Assembly (NCBI GenBank): GCA_009176605.1
Contig: SEYY01017711.1
Span: forward strand, 1 to 20,265
Direction of reading: 5' to 3'
DNA from: Armadillidium nasatum
Taxonomy: Eukaryota; Arthropoda; Malacostraca; Isopoda; Armadillidiidae
Length of the DNA stretch: 20,265 nt
A program made the position numbers and the translations under genes. Every line of letters starts with the position of its first letter. Positions within the stretch are counted from its first letter, which is position 1. The notes beneath the pieces are model-generated. The model saw nothing but the letters and a program-made list of their open reading frames with translations, did not search any database and was not told the origin of the DNA. Positions 1 through 14,175 of this stretch are shown here, piece after piece.

Positions 1-295
1 TCTCCAGTAGTGTACCTCCTCCACTGAGAAGGGCTCGTGCAAGCTCCAGCTTTCTATACAGTCTCTCTTCCTTTCTCTGTCCAACTCTCCGATCCCAGAC
101 TGAACCGCTATGATCAATCTTGCATGTACTCTACTGGAAAAATCTGGAACACACTCATTTATCTGTTTTCCCAACTTTCTTTGACTTGCACACTTTTAAA
201 CGCCGTGTACCGAGTCTTGTCGGCAATTAGAAATCAGATTTTCGACTGTTCAACTCTGGTGGATATTGGTAGGCCTTCGGCCTTTGCTCAGCAAA

Positions 296-298
<3 letters not shown>
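1..298 (+). pseudogene. LINE ORF2 C-terminal fragment with 3' end
   Basis: This is the tail of a non-LTR retrotransposon ORF2 and enters from the left edge. In the frame starting at base 1 it reads a C-terminal segment containing LPFSVQLSDPRLNRYDQS and STGKIWNTL. The same region of the minus-strand copy at 10850-12687 reads QLSDPRLNRYAQS and SIGKFWNTL. An in-frame stop lies near base 25, so the fragment is a relic. The catalytic domain would be left of the window. After the last recognisable residues (about 240) there is a short 3' untranslated stretch containing a GGCCTTCGGCC-like pocket, and then the sequence passes directly into a (TA)n array at 299. Seen: motifs, stop and junction. Inferred: membership of a Jockey/BS-like family, recalled as frequent in decapod crustaceans. 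Confidence 0.65.

Positions 299-364
<66 letters not shown>
299..364. repeat. (TA)33 microsatellite
   Basis: A perfect TA dinucleotide array begins exactly where the LINE 3' end stops and is followed by unique AT-rich sequence. Its position suggests it may be the element's 3' tail or its target site. Open frames of alternating Tyr-Ile through it are not genes. Confidence 0.97.
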
Positions 365-366
<2 letters not shown>

Positions 367-539
367 AAAAAAGATTAACTGCAAATAATCATTTTATATT
401 AGATTTGGTTCTTGTGCAAATAAATACTTCAAAAAAGGTATAAATATATAGGCTACTTAACAAGATCCATAAGAAATTAAAATTGATGTCCAATATGATG
501 ATTAACTATAAGTTGTTAAAATAAATTCATTTTTTATTT
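365..539. other. AT-rich spacer, nothing recognised
   Basis: This short AT-rich stretch lies between the TA array and the foldback repeat. It contains no open frame with family resemblance and no RNA gene. Confidence 0.6.
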
Positions 540-1500
540 AAGTTTTTATATTTTTTGAAAATTTTTTTTATTTTTTGAATTTGTGTGAAATTTCTGTGTA
601 TATAGCTTTTTTCCCGGTGAAAAAAGCTTAATTTTTAGTGTTTTTATGAGTCTCTGAAGGTTTCAAAGTTATTAGTGGTCATAACTCAACAAAAAAAGAA
701 TTAGCGGGAAAAAATATTTGTCCACATGAGATGAAAATTGACCTGAACAATCTTAGCCCCAATTTCTTGCATTTGGGGAAACAGATTTGATATCACGTCC
801 AAAAAAAAGTATAATCAGTCAAATTTTTTTTGGAAAAATTTGTTACCCTTTCATAGAAAAAAATTATTTAAAAAAAATCTCTCCAGGATTTTGATTTTGA
901 TTTGGACATTGTTTAAGGAGAGATACTACAACATTTATTTAGAGCATTATTAAATGCTATTGTTTGAAGGAAGGTATAGCCTCTCAAATTTTTGAAAATT
1001 TTCTAAAAATGGACCTTTTTTGAGAGGCTATACCTTCCTTCAAACAAATAGCATTTAATAATGCTCTAAATAAATGTTGTAGACCTATCTCTCCTCTAAA
1101 CAATGACCAAATTTAATTAAAAAATCCTGGAGAGATTTTTTTTAAAAATATTTTCAAAAATTTGAATTTTTTTCAAAATAATTTCTTTTGATAGTGAGTC
1201 AGTCTTGGACTAATACTGTTTTTTGTGTAATCTGGGAGGAAAATTCTATCAAAGGTTTTTTGCCAATAGAATAAGAACATATCTTCCAAATTTCAGACCA
1301 AAAATATTTTTTATGTGGCTTCACCGTAGATTTAAATTTTGAAAAAACATTCCCATATAAATGCTAAACATTAATCCCTCGTAAAAACGTTAAGGAATCG
1401 ACTATTTTCGTCGGGAAAAAAGCTATATGTACTGAAATTTTCAGGAGAATCGGATAAAAAAAAAATTTTCTAATAAACCAAACCCTCCCCTTAAAATTTC
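540..1500. repeat. Foldback (long inverted repeat) element
   Basis: Two arms of roughly 450 bp face each other around a loop of about 33 bp near 986-1018. The inner ~120 bp are very similar: 868-986, ending with AAGGTATAGCCTCTCAAA, matches the reverse complement of 1019-1142. Outer parts are more diverged but still pair. TATAGCTTTTTTCCCG at 601-616 matches the complement of 1412-1427, and flanking A/T runs continue the match to about 540 and 1490. No transposase or other coding capacity is visible. Terminal repeats and target duplications are not clear, so it could be a foldback/MITE-like non-autonomous transposon or a locally inverted duplication of a repeat. Related partial sequence occurs at 3558-3640 and, weakly, at 2215-2400, which favours a dispersed family. 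Confidence 0.8.
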
Positions 1501-2021
<521 letters not shown>

Positions 2022-2214
2022 TATGATAATTTATATATCTGGAATTTACAGTGTGAGTAGTAAGGAATTGCACACAGGATAATAATGTAAAAAAAAAAAA
2101 CACACATGTTGTTTTTTGATTTACATTTGTTTTCATTTTATAGCGTGATGAACTTTTTTAGTTCTGAGGTGTGAATTTTTCAAAATTAAAAAAAAAAAAT
2201 TTCAACATCTAGTC

Positions 2215-2400
2215 AAGTAAGGGCACATAACTTTTTTTTATATAAAGCAGAGATCAAAACTCTGTTAGAAGTTTTTGTAGTCAATAGATTTTGGAATAAC
2301 CTCCTAAATTTCAGATCATTTAAAAAGTGGTTTGGCCTAAGGGTTGACTTGAAGTGAAATTGGGTGAAGCTTTTCAAAAATTTTTTTAGCCATTATAATA
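2215..2400. repeat. Weak relative of the 540-1500 foldback arm
   Basis: The stretch around 2265-2330 (TCAATAGA, then CCTAAATTTCAGATCATTT, then GTGGTTTGGCC) lines up with 1262-1322 in the right arm of the foldback element (CCAATAGA, TTCCAAATTTCAGACC, TGTGGCTTC) with the same order and spacing. The match is roughly two-thirds by eye, so it is a diverged copy at best. The rest of 2019-2634 holds only AT-rich sequence with homopolymer A/T runs. Confidence 0.35.
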
Positions 2401-2634
2401 AAAACGTTAGGTATGGAAACATAGGAAAATAGAGACAATTAGAAGCCACAAGGGCCTATCGAGACTGTCCCAGTCCAAACAAATAATAACAATAAAACTA
2501 AGCCCAATTATACATGCAATATTCAATGAACCATCACCCACTACAAAAAAAAACTGCCATTAGGCTTAGTCATAGGTTGATCTGTTGATCTAAAAATTCA
2601 TATATACCCACCAATTTGGCTTAGTCAAGTTATA

Positions 2635-3556
2635 TTATATAATACCTAAACCAACCTCTGTGAAGTATTTTTCAATCTCTGTATTACTGTCAGATGCAAA
2701 TATTTTGTAAACTTGTATCATATCCCCTCTGAGAAATCTCCTTTCAACCGAGAACATTCCTAACTCCTTCAACCTCTCTTCATAGCTCTTATTTTCAAGG
2801 CCTGAAATCATCCTTGTTGCTCGACGTTGTATTCTCTCCAGCATTTCTATGTCTTTTCTTTAAATGAGGAGCCCAAACCTGTGCACAATACTCTAATGCT
2901 GGCCTAACATAGCTATTATATAGCTTGCTTATAACCTCTTTGCTCTTGTAAACTACATTGCAATTAATTATACCTAACATCTTATTAGCTCTATTCCTTG
3001 CTTCCAAACATTGATCACCCACCTTCAGATTACTGCTACTAATCACACCTAAATCCTTTTCTTGGTCCACACTCTCAAGCCATTCCCCATTCATTTCATA
3101 ATTAAATCCTTCATTTGAGTAACCTACATGAAGAACTTTACATTTTTTACTATTAAAGTTCATTTGCCACCTCTCTGCCCAACCAAGAAGTCTATCTAGA
3201 TCACCTTGAAGCTTTATGCATCCATCATTATTCCTTACTGAGGTAACCACTTTGGTATCATCAGCAAACTTAGAAACCTTACATTTAAGACCTTTGTCTA
3301 AATCATTTTATATATATAAGGAACAAAAGTGGTCCCAGCACATAACCCTGTGGGACCCCACTTTTCACCGTTTCACATAATGACTTATTACCATTAAGTA
3401 ATACACACTGCCTTCTGTTCTTTAACTACTCTTTAATCCAATTGTGTATCATTCTATCTATACCACACAGCGACAACTTTTGCATCAGCCTAACATGGGG
3501 TACCTTATCAAAAGCTTTGCTAAAGTCTAAATAAATGACATCAACTGGAGTTTTTT
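2635..3556 (-). pseudogene. 5'-truncated LINE reverse transcriptase (second family)
   Basis: Read on the minus strand, this gives the palm-to-C-terminus part of a non-LTR retrotransposon reverse transcriptase. In order it shows VDVIYLDFSKAFDKVPH (motif A, 3510-3550), VPQG followed by GPLLFLIYI (motif B region), FADD (the catalytic metal-binding box, 3257-3268, intact), WAERWQMNFNSKKCKVLHVG, EKDLGV, VRPALEYCAQVW and [16 protein letters not shown]. The element is broken. A stop (TAG where Trp is expected) lies at 3426-3428. A 1-bp insertion in a T-run near 3306-3309 disrupts IYINDLDKG, and another in the T-run near 2853-2856 separates HLKK from the expected [11 protein letters not shown]. It is 5'-truncated at about 3556, next to another repeat, and the extreme C-terminus is missing. 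Family resemblance is to CR1/Rex/Jockey-type LINEs; the exact clade was not determined. Both frameshifts fall in homopolymers, so sequencing error could account for them. Confidence 0.87.
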
Positions 3557-3557
3557 T

Positions 3558-3640
3558 AGTTGGGAAAAAGCTATCTGTACTGAAATATTCAGGAGAAACA
3601 TAAAAAAAATTTTCAACATTGGATCCTTCCCTTAATTGAA
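3558..3640. repeat. Partial copy of the foldback outer arm
   Basis: GGGAAAAAGCTATCTGTACTG, then a TTCAGGAGAA block and an A-run followed by TTTTC, repeats the order seen at 1412-1475 in the right outer arm of the 540-1500 element. It abuts the truncated 5' end of the minus-strand LINE, so the LINE may have inserted into, or recombined with, a copy of this repeat. Confidence 0.6.
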
Positions 3641-4912
<1,272 letters not shown>

Positions 4913-5030
4913 CATATTCAACCTATTTTTGCAAATGAACTAGCAGCAATTACATTCTGAGGGAAACTAATCCAAACATAAATTACTCAGTTACTGAAGA
5001 AGCATTTCCTCCAATCCTGACAAAATGTTT
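4913..5030 (-). pseudogene. Possible LINE ORF2 C-terminal relic
   Basis: One minus-strand frame, beginning near 5028, reads WRKCFFSN, a stop, VIYVWISFPQNVIAASSFAKI. CR1/Rex-type LINE proteins commonly end with an arrangement of the form RKxFFSNRVVxxWNxLPxxVVxAxSxxxFK, and the spacing here matches. If correct, this is the C-terminal part missing from the similar element at 2635-3556, in the same orientation. It has two stops, and the link to 5030-5200 upstream is frameshifted beyond recognition. The match comes from memory of the family pattern and is short, so confidence is low. Confidence 0.38.
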
Positions 5031-5238
5031 TTATTTACATGTTATAATATCTAATTCTTCTATCATAGTACTGCATAAAAATAATACTCTTCTGAACTGA
5101 GTTGTGATAAAAAAAAAATTTTTATAACCCTAAATCGTAACCTCTCTAGGACTATACTTTCCAAACAAAACATGCCCATTTCCTTCTATTTTTTCATAAC
5201 ATAATGAAAAAGCCAAATGTCATTCTTGTAGCTTCTTG

Positions 5239-6224
<986 letters not shown>

Positions 6225-6393
6225 TTTGCAAGGTTAGGCCTATTTGCTGACCATATGCATTCATTAGCTGTTAAGTCCAGGTTAGATTGTTGAAATATTT
6301 TGTTGGATCTAACAAACTAGTTTGAATTAACCTGACCTGAACTTCAATTGTAAATGTATGCATACTGCCAACGAACAGGCCTAACCATGCGAA
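6225..6393. repeat. Short inverted repeat with AGGTTAGGCCT ends
   Basis: The left arm (about 6225-6285: TTGCAAGGTTAGGCCTATTT, then GCTGACCATATGCAT, then AAGTCCAGGTTA) matches the reverse complement of the right arm (about 6318-6393: TTCGCATGGTTAGGCCTGTT, then GGCAGTATGCATAC, then AAGTTCAGGTCAGGTTA) at roughly 70% by eye. A related word order recurs at 7654-7686. It could be a small MITE-like foldback family. No coding capacity. Confidence 0.6.
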
Positions 6394-6442
6394 TGCTGGT
6401 TTCTCAAAACAAATTTAAAAATAAAAAATTAAAATAGCTTAG

Positions 6443-7289
<847 letters not shown>

Positions 7290-7505
7290 ATTCATTCTTA
7301 GTTTTATGTAAGAATAAATATAATTTAGTTAATTGTAGCATCCACAGTAGTGCTTTTTTGTTCGAGATCAGGTTGCTGAAACTAACAACATACCTACGCT
7401 TTGCAAGTTAAACTCAAACTACGCGTAGTGATTTGAAACTAAAAACATAGCCTTAAAGTTTCTAGTACAAAAAGGTTGCTGGTTCATTTTCATTCCCAAA
7501 TTTTT

Positions 7506-7510
<5 letters not shown>

Positions 7511-7597
<87 letters not shown>
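7511..7597. repeat. (TA)43 microsatellite
   Basis: A TA array of 87 bp immediately follows a T-run (7501-7510), inside the loop of the 7310-7890 inverted repeat. A poly-T/TA junction could mark a retroposed tail on the minus strand, but no element body was recognised. Confidence 0.97.
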
Positions 7598-7599
<2 letters not shown>

Positions 7600-7614
7600 T
7601 TAAAAGATTTTTTT

Positions 7615-7686
7615 GGTAGGTTAGGCCTAGTTATTGAACAGAGATTTTTTGTTAGGTTAGGTCAATTTGCTGCCCTTTAGGCATAG
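7615..7686. repeat. Two GGTTAGGTTAGG-like motifs in tandem
   Basis: GGTAGGTTAGGCCTAG at 7615-7630 and GTTAGGTTAGGTCAATTTGCTG at 7651-7672 lie 36 bp apart. The second resembles the 6225-6260 arm (AGGTTAGGCCTATTTGCTG). TTAGG is the ancestral arthropod telomere unit, but two units are too few to call an interstitial telomere; a shared dispersed repeat is the simpler reading. Confidence 0.5.
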
Positions 7687-7890
7687 TTTTATCCTTTATT
7701 TTTATTTTTTTTTTACCACCAAAATAGTTATAAAATTTATTTACAATTTCCTTTCCTACACAAGTAGCAAACTTGTAGTTCCATTCGAACTTGTAATGCA
7801 TAGGTATGTTGTTAGTTTTCAGGAATCTGATCTATGAAAAAATCCGCAACTCTGAAAGCCATAATTACCATAATTTATTTATTTTTTAAT

Positions 7891-8374
7891 ATAATCACAA
7901 ATTAATTTACGTAAGAGACATTGCAAAATATTTGGTAAAAATATTTTTGATGTTACATTTTGTATAGATAAATAAATTTCACAAAGTTGCATTCAACTTA
8001 TTTGAGACAAAAAAATACTTTCTTATTTATTATTATTTTTTTTGTTTTGTTTTATATGAAAAAAAAATTTAAAAGTTTACTTAATTTATGATATTTCGTT
8101 GTAGTATTAATATTTACCAAAAAAAAATTGCAGAATTTTTTTAAAAGTCCAAAATAGCTATAAAATGTCTTAAATTTACTCCTATGCTGATGCAGTAGAC
8201 AATCAAAGAGCAATATGTATTTGAATGAAGAAAATATATTGAGAAATCACGTCGATAAGATCTTTTTTTTAAGTTTTAAGGGTTTTTGATTGCTTTAAAT
8301 GTAAAAAATCGTTTTCTGGGTTTCAATTTACCCAATTTACTTGATTTCTGATCACTTCATATTTGTATGTTTCG

Positions 8375-8375
<1 letters not shown>
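7891..8375. other. AT-rich non-coding stretch
   Basis: A/T homopolymer runs and short AT words only. AAAATAGTTATAAAAT (7723 region) and AAAATAGCTATAAAAT (8149 region) are alike but too simple to call a repeat. Confidence 0.55.

Positions 8376-8417
<42 letters not shown>
8376..8417. repeat. (TA)21 microsatellite, shortest array
   Basis: 42 bp of TA between TGTTTCGC and GTTCTCTATATT. Confidence 0.96.
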
Positions 8418-8946
<529 letters not shown>

Positions 8947-9142
8947 TTACTCAGTGGATTTTATTGATAAACAGAGTATCGATTTCAATGACAACAGAGT
9001 TTCGATTTTACTAGTGAATAGAGTATGGCTAAAAACTATTCATTTGCCCATGAACTTCTGAAAGAAAAGATGAAAGCAACAGAAAGTGTAACTTGGAAAT
9101 TTTCACACAAAATTTGTTTAAAAAATACATAAATGGGTAAAA

Positions 9143-9293
9143 TCGCGACATAGTATTTTTTTAACAAAAATTAATAGAGAACATGAAAATATGTAAGAAT
9201 TCAATAAAATTGAAATATCGCGACAGGCAAAATGTCGCGGCATTTCGAGTCCTGTCTTGCAGACGCAGGTGTGTGTCGTTATTCCTGTCGCGA
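9143..9293. repeat. CpG-rich patch with repeated TCGCGACA words
   Basis: TCGCGACA occurs at 9143-9150 and 9218-9225. Its complement TGTCGCGA is at 9286-9293, and a one-base variant TGTCGCGG at 9233-9240. The longer words TCGCGACAGG (9218) and CCTGTCGCGA (9284) form an inverted pair around a GC-richer core. In such AT-rich DNA this local clustering is unlikely by chance. It may be a binding-site cluster, part of a small foldback element, or the edge of a larger repeat; none can be decided from this copy. Confidence 0.55.
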
Positions 9294-9299
9294 AAACGT

Positions 9300-10080
9300 A
9301 AGTAAGCTACACACACACCTACACAAACACATTGCCATAAGCACAAAAGAACAAACTAACTCGCACAAAACACCTATCTCCAGCATCACAATGCACAAGT
9401 CACCATAACCAAATACACAAAACTCACTTAAAATCTACGCCCAATTCACAAAAAAACACCAATTTGAAAGGCATAATTTACATAAAACACTTATCTCAAT
9501 CACACAAATTACATATTTCACCTAAATTCATCACCACATCTCACACAAGCAACAAATTCAAAGGCACAACATACAAAATCCTCAAACTCAGACACACAAA
9601 GAGCAAATTTTCTCATCAGCATCATCGCAGACATAAAAAGATTAATCTCATTCACACAAACCACTAAATCACTTACCTCCATCAGCACAAACACAAAATA
9701 AGACTTAATCTCACAAAAATGGTAAGTTCGCATAAATTCAACATCACAAATTACAAATTCCACCTAAATTCACAAACACATCTCACAAAACTGTAAACTC
9801 AAACACATAATCACAAAACACACTTAAGTCCATCGTTACAAGGCACAAGTTCACCAAAGTCTAAGATGCAAAATTCAAAAAACTCTCAACTTCGCATTCA
9901 CGATCCTCAAAACAACAGACTCAAATCACAATAGCATTAGGCCTAACCACATAAAGCAATAACTCACTTAACCTCAGCAGCACAAATCACAAAAGCAACA
10001 TTTTCGGGATACCAATTACCGGCACATAAGCGCAACTGAGCTCAGACACAGCATGGCAAACCACAATAATAACAGCAAAT
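9300..10080. repeat. Degenerate A/C-rich minisatellite (G-depleted strand)
   Basis: For about 780 bp the plus strand is almost free of G and full of CACAAA, AATTCAC and ACTCAC words. A recurring block of the form CACTTA-xCTCCAxCA-xCACAAA appears near 9369, 9425, 9488, 9672, 9822 and 9966. Most intervals are close to, or multiples of, roughly 60 bp, with less regular ones later. A longer block, CAAATTAC-xx-TTCCACCTAAATTCA then ACATCTCACA, recurs at about 9505 and 9746. The frames at 9464-9667 (plus) and 9518-9763 (minus) are low-complexity by-products, not genes. I read it as an old tandem repeat with strong strand asymmetry. Confidence 0.65.
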
Positions 10081-10849
10081 TCATGAACACAAAACACAAA
10101 GATGGTATAATTTCATCAATTTAGTTTTATTTATTCTTCTAAGTTTAGTTTCATTTAGGTTTCATATAAATTTTATGCTTTTAATTTGCTTTGTTTAGGA
10201 ATTTCAGGTTTTATTTTAATTTTTTAAGTTTCAATTCTGATATTTATTTTTATTTTTAATTTCATTTAGGTTTTTCAATTTTTTATTTCTAGATTTTAAG
10301 TTTTATTTTAAGTTTTTATTTTTTTTCATTTTTAATAAAATTAGTTTTTAAATTTTTGTTTTCCTTTATTCATTTTGAAATTTTCAAATATTTTTAACTT
10401 TTAACTTTATATCATGCACTAAAACGTATAAAGCGTATAAGGGCTCATTCATACCTGCATTTAATTTCCATGTCTTGCTTTAAGTGTTTTAAAATTTGTA
10501 AAGTGTTTTTGTTTTAATATAAATATTAACTTCAGCGTATGAAAATCTTAGATTCCTATAACTGTTTTTTCTAGATGGAGTTTCAAGATAAGTTTTAATT
10601 AGTTTCTTTAATTTAAGCATTTTTTCGCCCATATATTTTTATTTTTTTCTCTTTTAATTGCTTAATGTGCTTGCTATATTTTTTTATTTTGTTTTAGCGT
10701 CCCTTTTTATCATAGTTTCCTGCAAATTTATGGAAACGTTCGTGTGTTTTCTGGTGAGCGAGGAGGTATTTTTAAGAGTGTGTAAGGTTAAATGTGTGTG
10801 CCCGAGTGAGAGTGGGGTGGTGGGGTGGTAAGTGTGTGTTTTCTTCATT
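10081..10849. other. T-rich stretch, then short GT-rich tract
   Basis: From about 10110 to 10360 the plus strand switches to T-rich sequence with recurring TTTCATTTAGGTTT and TTTTAAGTTTTATTTTAAG words, probably degenerate low-complexity repeats. 10361-10740 is AT-rich with nothing recognised. 10780-10840 is GT-rich with a GGGGTGGTGGGGTGG core near 10815. The true 3' end of the minus-strand LINE starting at 10850 may lie in this tract, but no tail was found. Confidence 0.5.
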
Positions 10850-12783
<1,934 letters not shown>

Positions 12784-12849
12784 ATATATTATATTATTTT
12801 TAAATAAACTAACTGCTCGTAGATCAAAATATTTTGAATTTTTAAGTCT

Positions 12850-12923
12850 GCTATACTGGGAATCGAACCATCAACCTCTTGAATGGTAAGCAAGAGAGTT
12901 ACTAACCAATAAAACACAGTATT
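12850..12923 (-). repeat. tRNA-like sequence (SINE head or tRNA relic), minus copy
   Basis: The minus strand reads ATACTG, then GGTTAGTAAC (A-box-like), an anticodon-like arm CTCTTG/CAAGAG, and GGTTCGATTCCC (close match to the RNA polymerase III B box GGTTCGANTCC), ending CAGTAT, which pairs with the initial ATACTG. The candidate anticodon in a TTACCAT loop is ACC. The T-arm stem pairs poorly and the anticodon stem has a mismatch, so it is unlikely to be a working tRNA. A tRNA-derived SINE head or tRNA pseudogene fits better. Confidence 0.5.
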
Positions 12924-12962
12924 TCTTGAGGCTTTCCGGCGATGCTCCTCTTTTGCATTGTT

Positions 12963-13012
12963 TTGGCTCGGTTAGTAACGGTCTTGGTTACCATCCAAGA
13001 GGTCGATGGTTT
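12963..13012 (+). repeat. tRNA-like sequence, truncated plus copy
   Basis: This is a second copy of the tRNA-like sequence in the opposite orientation, 40 bp away. It has CGGTTAGTAACGGTCTTGG, a TTACCAT loop with a perfect CTTGG/CCAAG stem, then AGAGGTCGATGGTT, where the B box breaks off. The sequence switches there to LINE copy B at about 13013. The two copies form an inverted pair around GAGGCTTTCCGGCGATGC. The anticodon stem is better preserved here than in the minus copy, but the 3' half is missing. Confidence 0.5.
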
Positions 13013-13610
13013 AAGAAGTAATTATAAATTTTAGGTATAAATGAGTTGTAGAGGATTGAAGGAGGAGGAATAGCTCCGGAATCGTCTAAATTTGAATTAG
13101 AAGCAAAAGTTTGAGCCAAGAATTCATCTTTTGAAGAAAGTAAAACGGCAGTTGTGCTGTCAGAAAATACTAAAGGGAGGAAAGAGGAAGAAGCAAAGTT
13201 AGAGTTGACATTTTTTGCAAGATGCCAGAAAGAGCTTGAAAAACAGGAACCAGAAAGATTATTGCATTTTCTACTGAGAAAAGAGTTTTTAGTGTTACAC
13301 AGGGTAGGTTTTGCATGATTCCGGGATGAAGTATAAATAGCATGAGTTTCTGGAGCGTGAGCGTGAGGAATAGGAACCAGAAAGATTATTGCATTTTAAG
13401 GAGAATAGAGCTTTTAGTGCTACAGAGAATAGATTTTGCACGATTCCGGGATGAAATACAAGTTGCACGATTATCAGGAGTTTGAAGACAACGGTAATCC
13501 CTGAAAGCATCATCCCTGTAGCGGATAACGCCAGAACAAATGGAGTTAAACCAAGGTTTGTTAGGTTAAGTAGAAGGGGAAAAAATGGAATGTACGCCTC
13601 CATTTCAGAG
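13013..13610 (-). pseudogene. LINE ORF2 fragment, pre-RT region (copy B)
   Basis: The minus strand begins near 13603 with MEAYIP, followed by KPWFNSICS (13533-13562), IRYRDDAF and SSRNRAKS. After the internal duplication come FWHLAKN, the linker, LAQTFASNSNLDDSG and SFIPKI. This is the segment just before the reverse transcriptase in the same family as copy A, and it overlaps copy A's first ~240 bp in content, so it is a separate insertion or a displaced duplicate. The frame is broken several times. It ends at about 13013 against the truncated tRNA-like copy. Confidence 0.78.
13243..13490. repeat. Internal tandem duplication in LINE copy B, ~127 bp
   Basis: The block starting GGAACCAGAAAGATTATTGC occurs at about 13247 and again at about 13374. 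Each is followed by a TTAGTG-xTACA block and GATTCCGGGATGAA (13318 and 13445). Period 127 bp. The copies differ by substitutions and small indels, so the duplication is not very recent. It explains why the protein frame repeats a SSRNRAKS-like segment. Copy A lacks it. Confidence 0.8.
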
Positions 13611-14009
13611 AAAATATCTCAGTTATACGTATAGCACACTCCGAGGAACCAAATTTTTAGGGGCCTGTAACTCGAGAACCATTAGTCGTGGAAAATTTTT
13701 ATTTGAACCAGCATGTTTTCGAGTCAAAATTTCCCTATATATCAATTTTCAAAACAATTAGGGTTGGAGTAGTTACTTTTTTCATTTTTGGGGGGGTGAT
13801 TTGTCCTATGATTCGTATAAAGGAAAAAAAATTTATTTAATTTTTAAAATATTTTCCTGATTCCAAATATGTACAAAATTAATAATTCATCCAGGATTTT
13901 CTGTGCCTGGATAATGGATATCGCATCATGAATCTACAACTTTCCTTTAATCTGAACTATGCGCAGGAAGTTTTGAATGATTTTTTTGCTTTAATTTCCG
14001 AAATAAACT
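13611..14009. other. Non-coding stretch left of the palindrome
   Basis: Contains a G-run (13791-13797) and a phrase TGTAACTCGAGAACCATTAGT (13667-13687, given in two parts: TGTAACTCGAGAACC then ATTAGT) that recalls wording in the palindrome's outer arms. No gene. The outer limit of the palindrome's left arm may lie in this stretch, because the partner arm is cut by the window end. Confidence 0.45.
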
Positions 14010-14175
14010 TTTCAGAGTTAAAAGAAGAAAATCAGGAAGAAGATTAAGAGAGAGGTTCAACAACAAAATTCGAACAGATTTCTTACTTGCTATGTACCAC
14101 AATGTCATTAAGAAGAGAGTGAGATATAAGGGTGGACACCTAAACCACCAGCTGACGGTGACATAATTCAACGTC

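Larger units (their letters stand above)
7310..7890. repeat. Inverted repeat enclosing a TA array and TTAGGTTAGG motifs
   Basis: The left arm (about 7310-7406) and right arm (about 7789-7890) are inverted copies at roughly 80% by eye. The strongest block reads TAGGTATGTTGTTAGTTT in the right arm (7800-7817), and its complement is AAACTAACAACATACCTA at 7379-7396. The arms continue into the AT-rich ATTTATTTAT block. The ~380-bp interior holds the TA array at 7511-7597 and two AGGTTAGG-containing motifs. No coding sequence. It resembles a foldback element, but ends and target duplications are not resolved. Confidence 0.65.

Noticed and set aside
7615..7672. Interstitial telomere (TTAGG)n
   Set aside because: Only two TTAGG units at each place; the surrounding words match the 6225 inverted repeat better.
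9464..9763. Frames of 67 and 81 residues (Lys/His/Thr-rich plus strand, Val/Cys/Phe-rich minus strand)
   Set aside because: Both are by-products of the A/C-rich degenerate tandem repeat and overlap on opposite strands.
9300..10080. CRISPR-like array
   Set aside because: Repeats are degenerate, unevenly spaced and composition-driven; the DNA is eukaryotic and there are no cas genes.
10800..10840. G-quadruplex-forming regulatory site around GGGGTGGTGGGGTGG
   Set aside because: Only two of the four G-runs reach three or more bases, and no gene lies nearby to regulate.
12850..12923. Functional tRNA-Gly(ACC)
   Set aside because: The T-stem does not pair properly, the anticodon stem has a mismatch, and a second truncated copy lies inverted nearby, which fits a repeat better.
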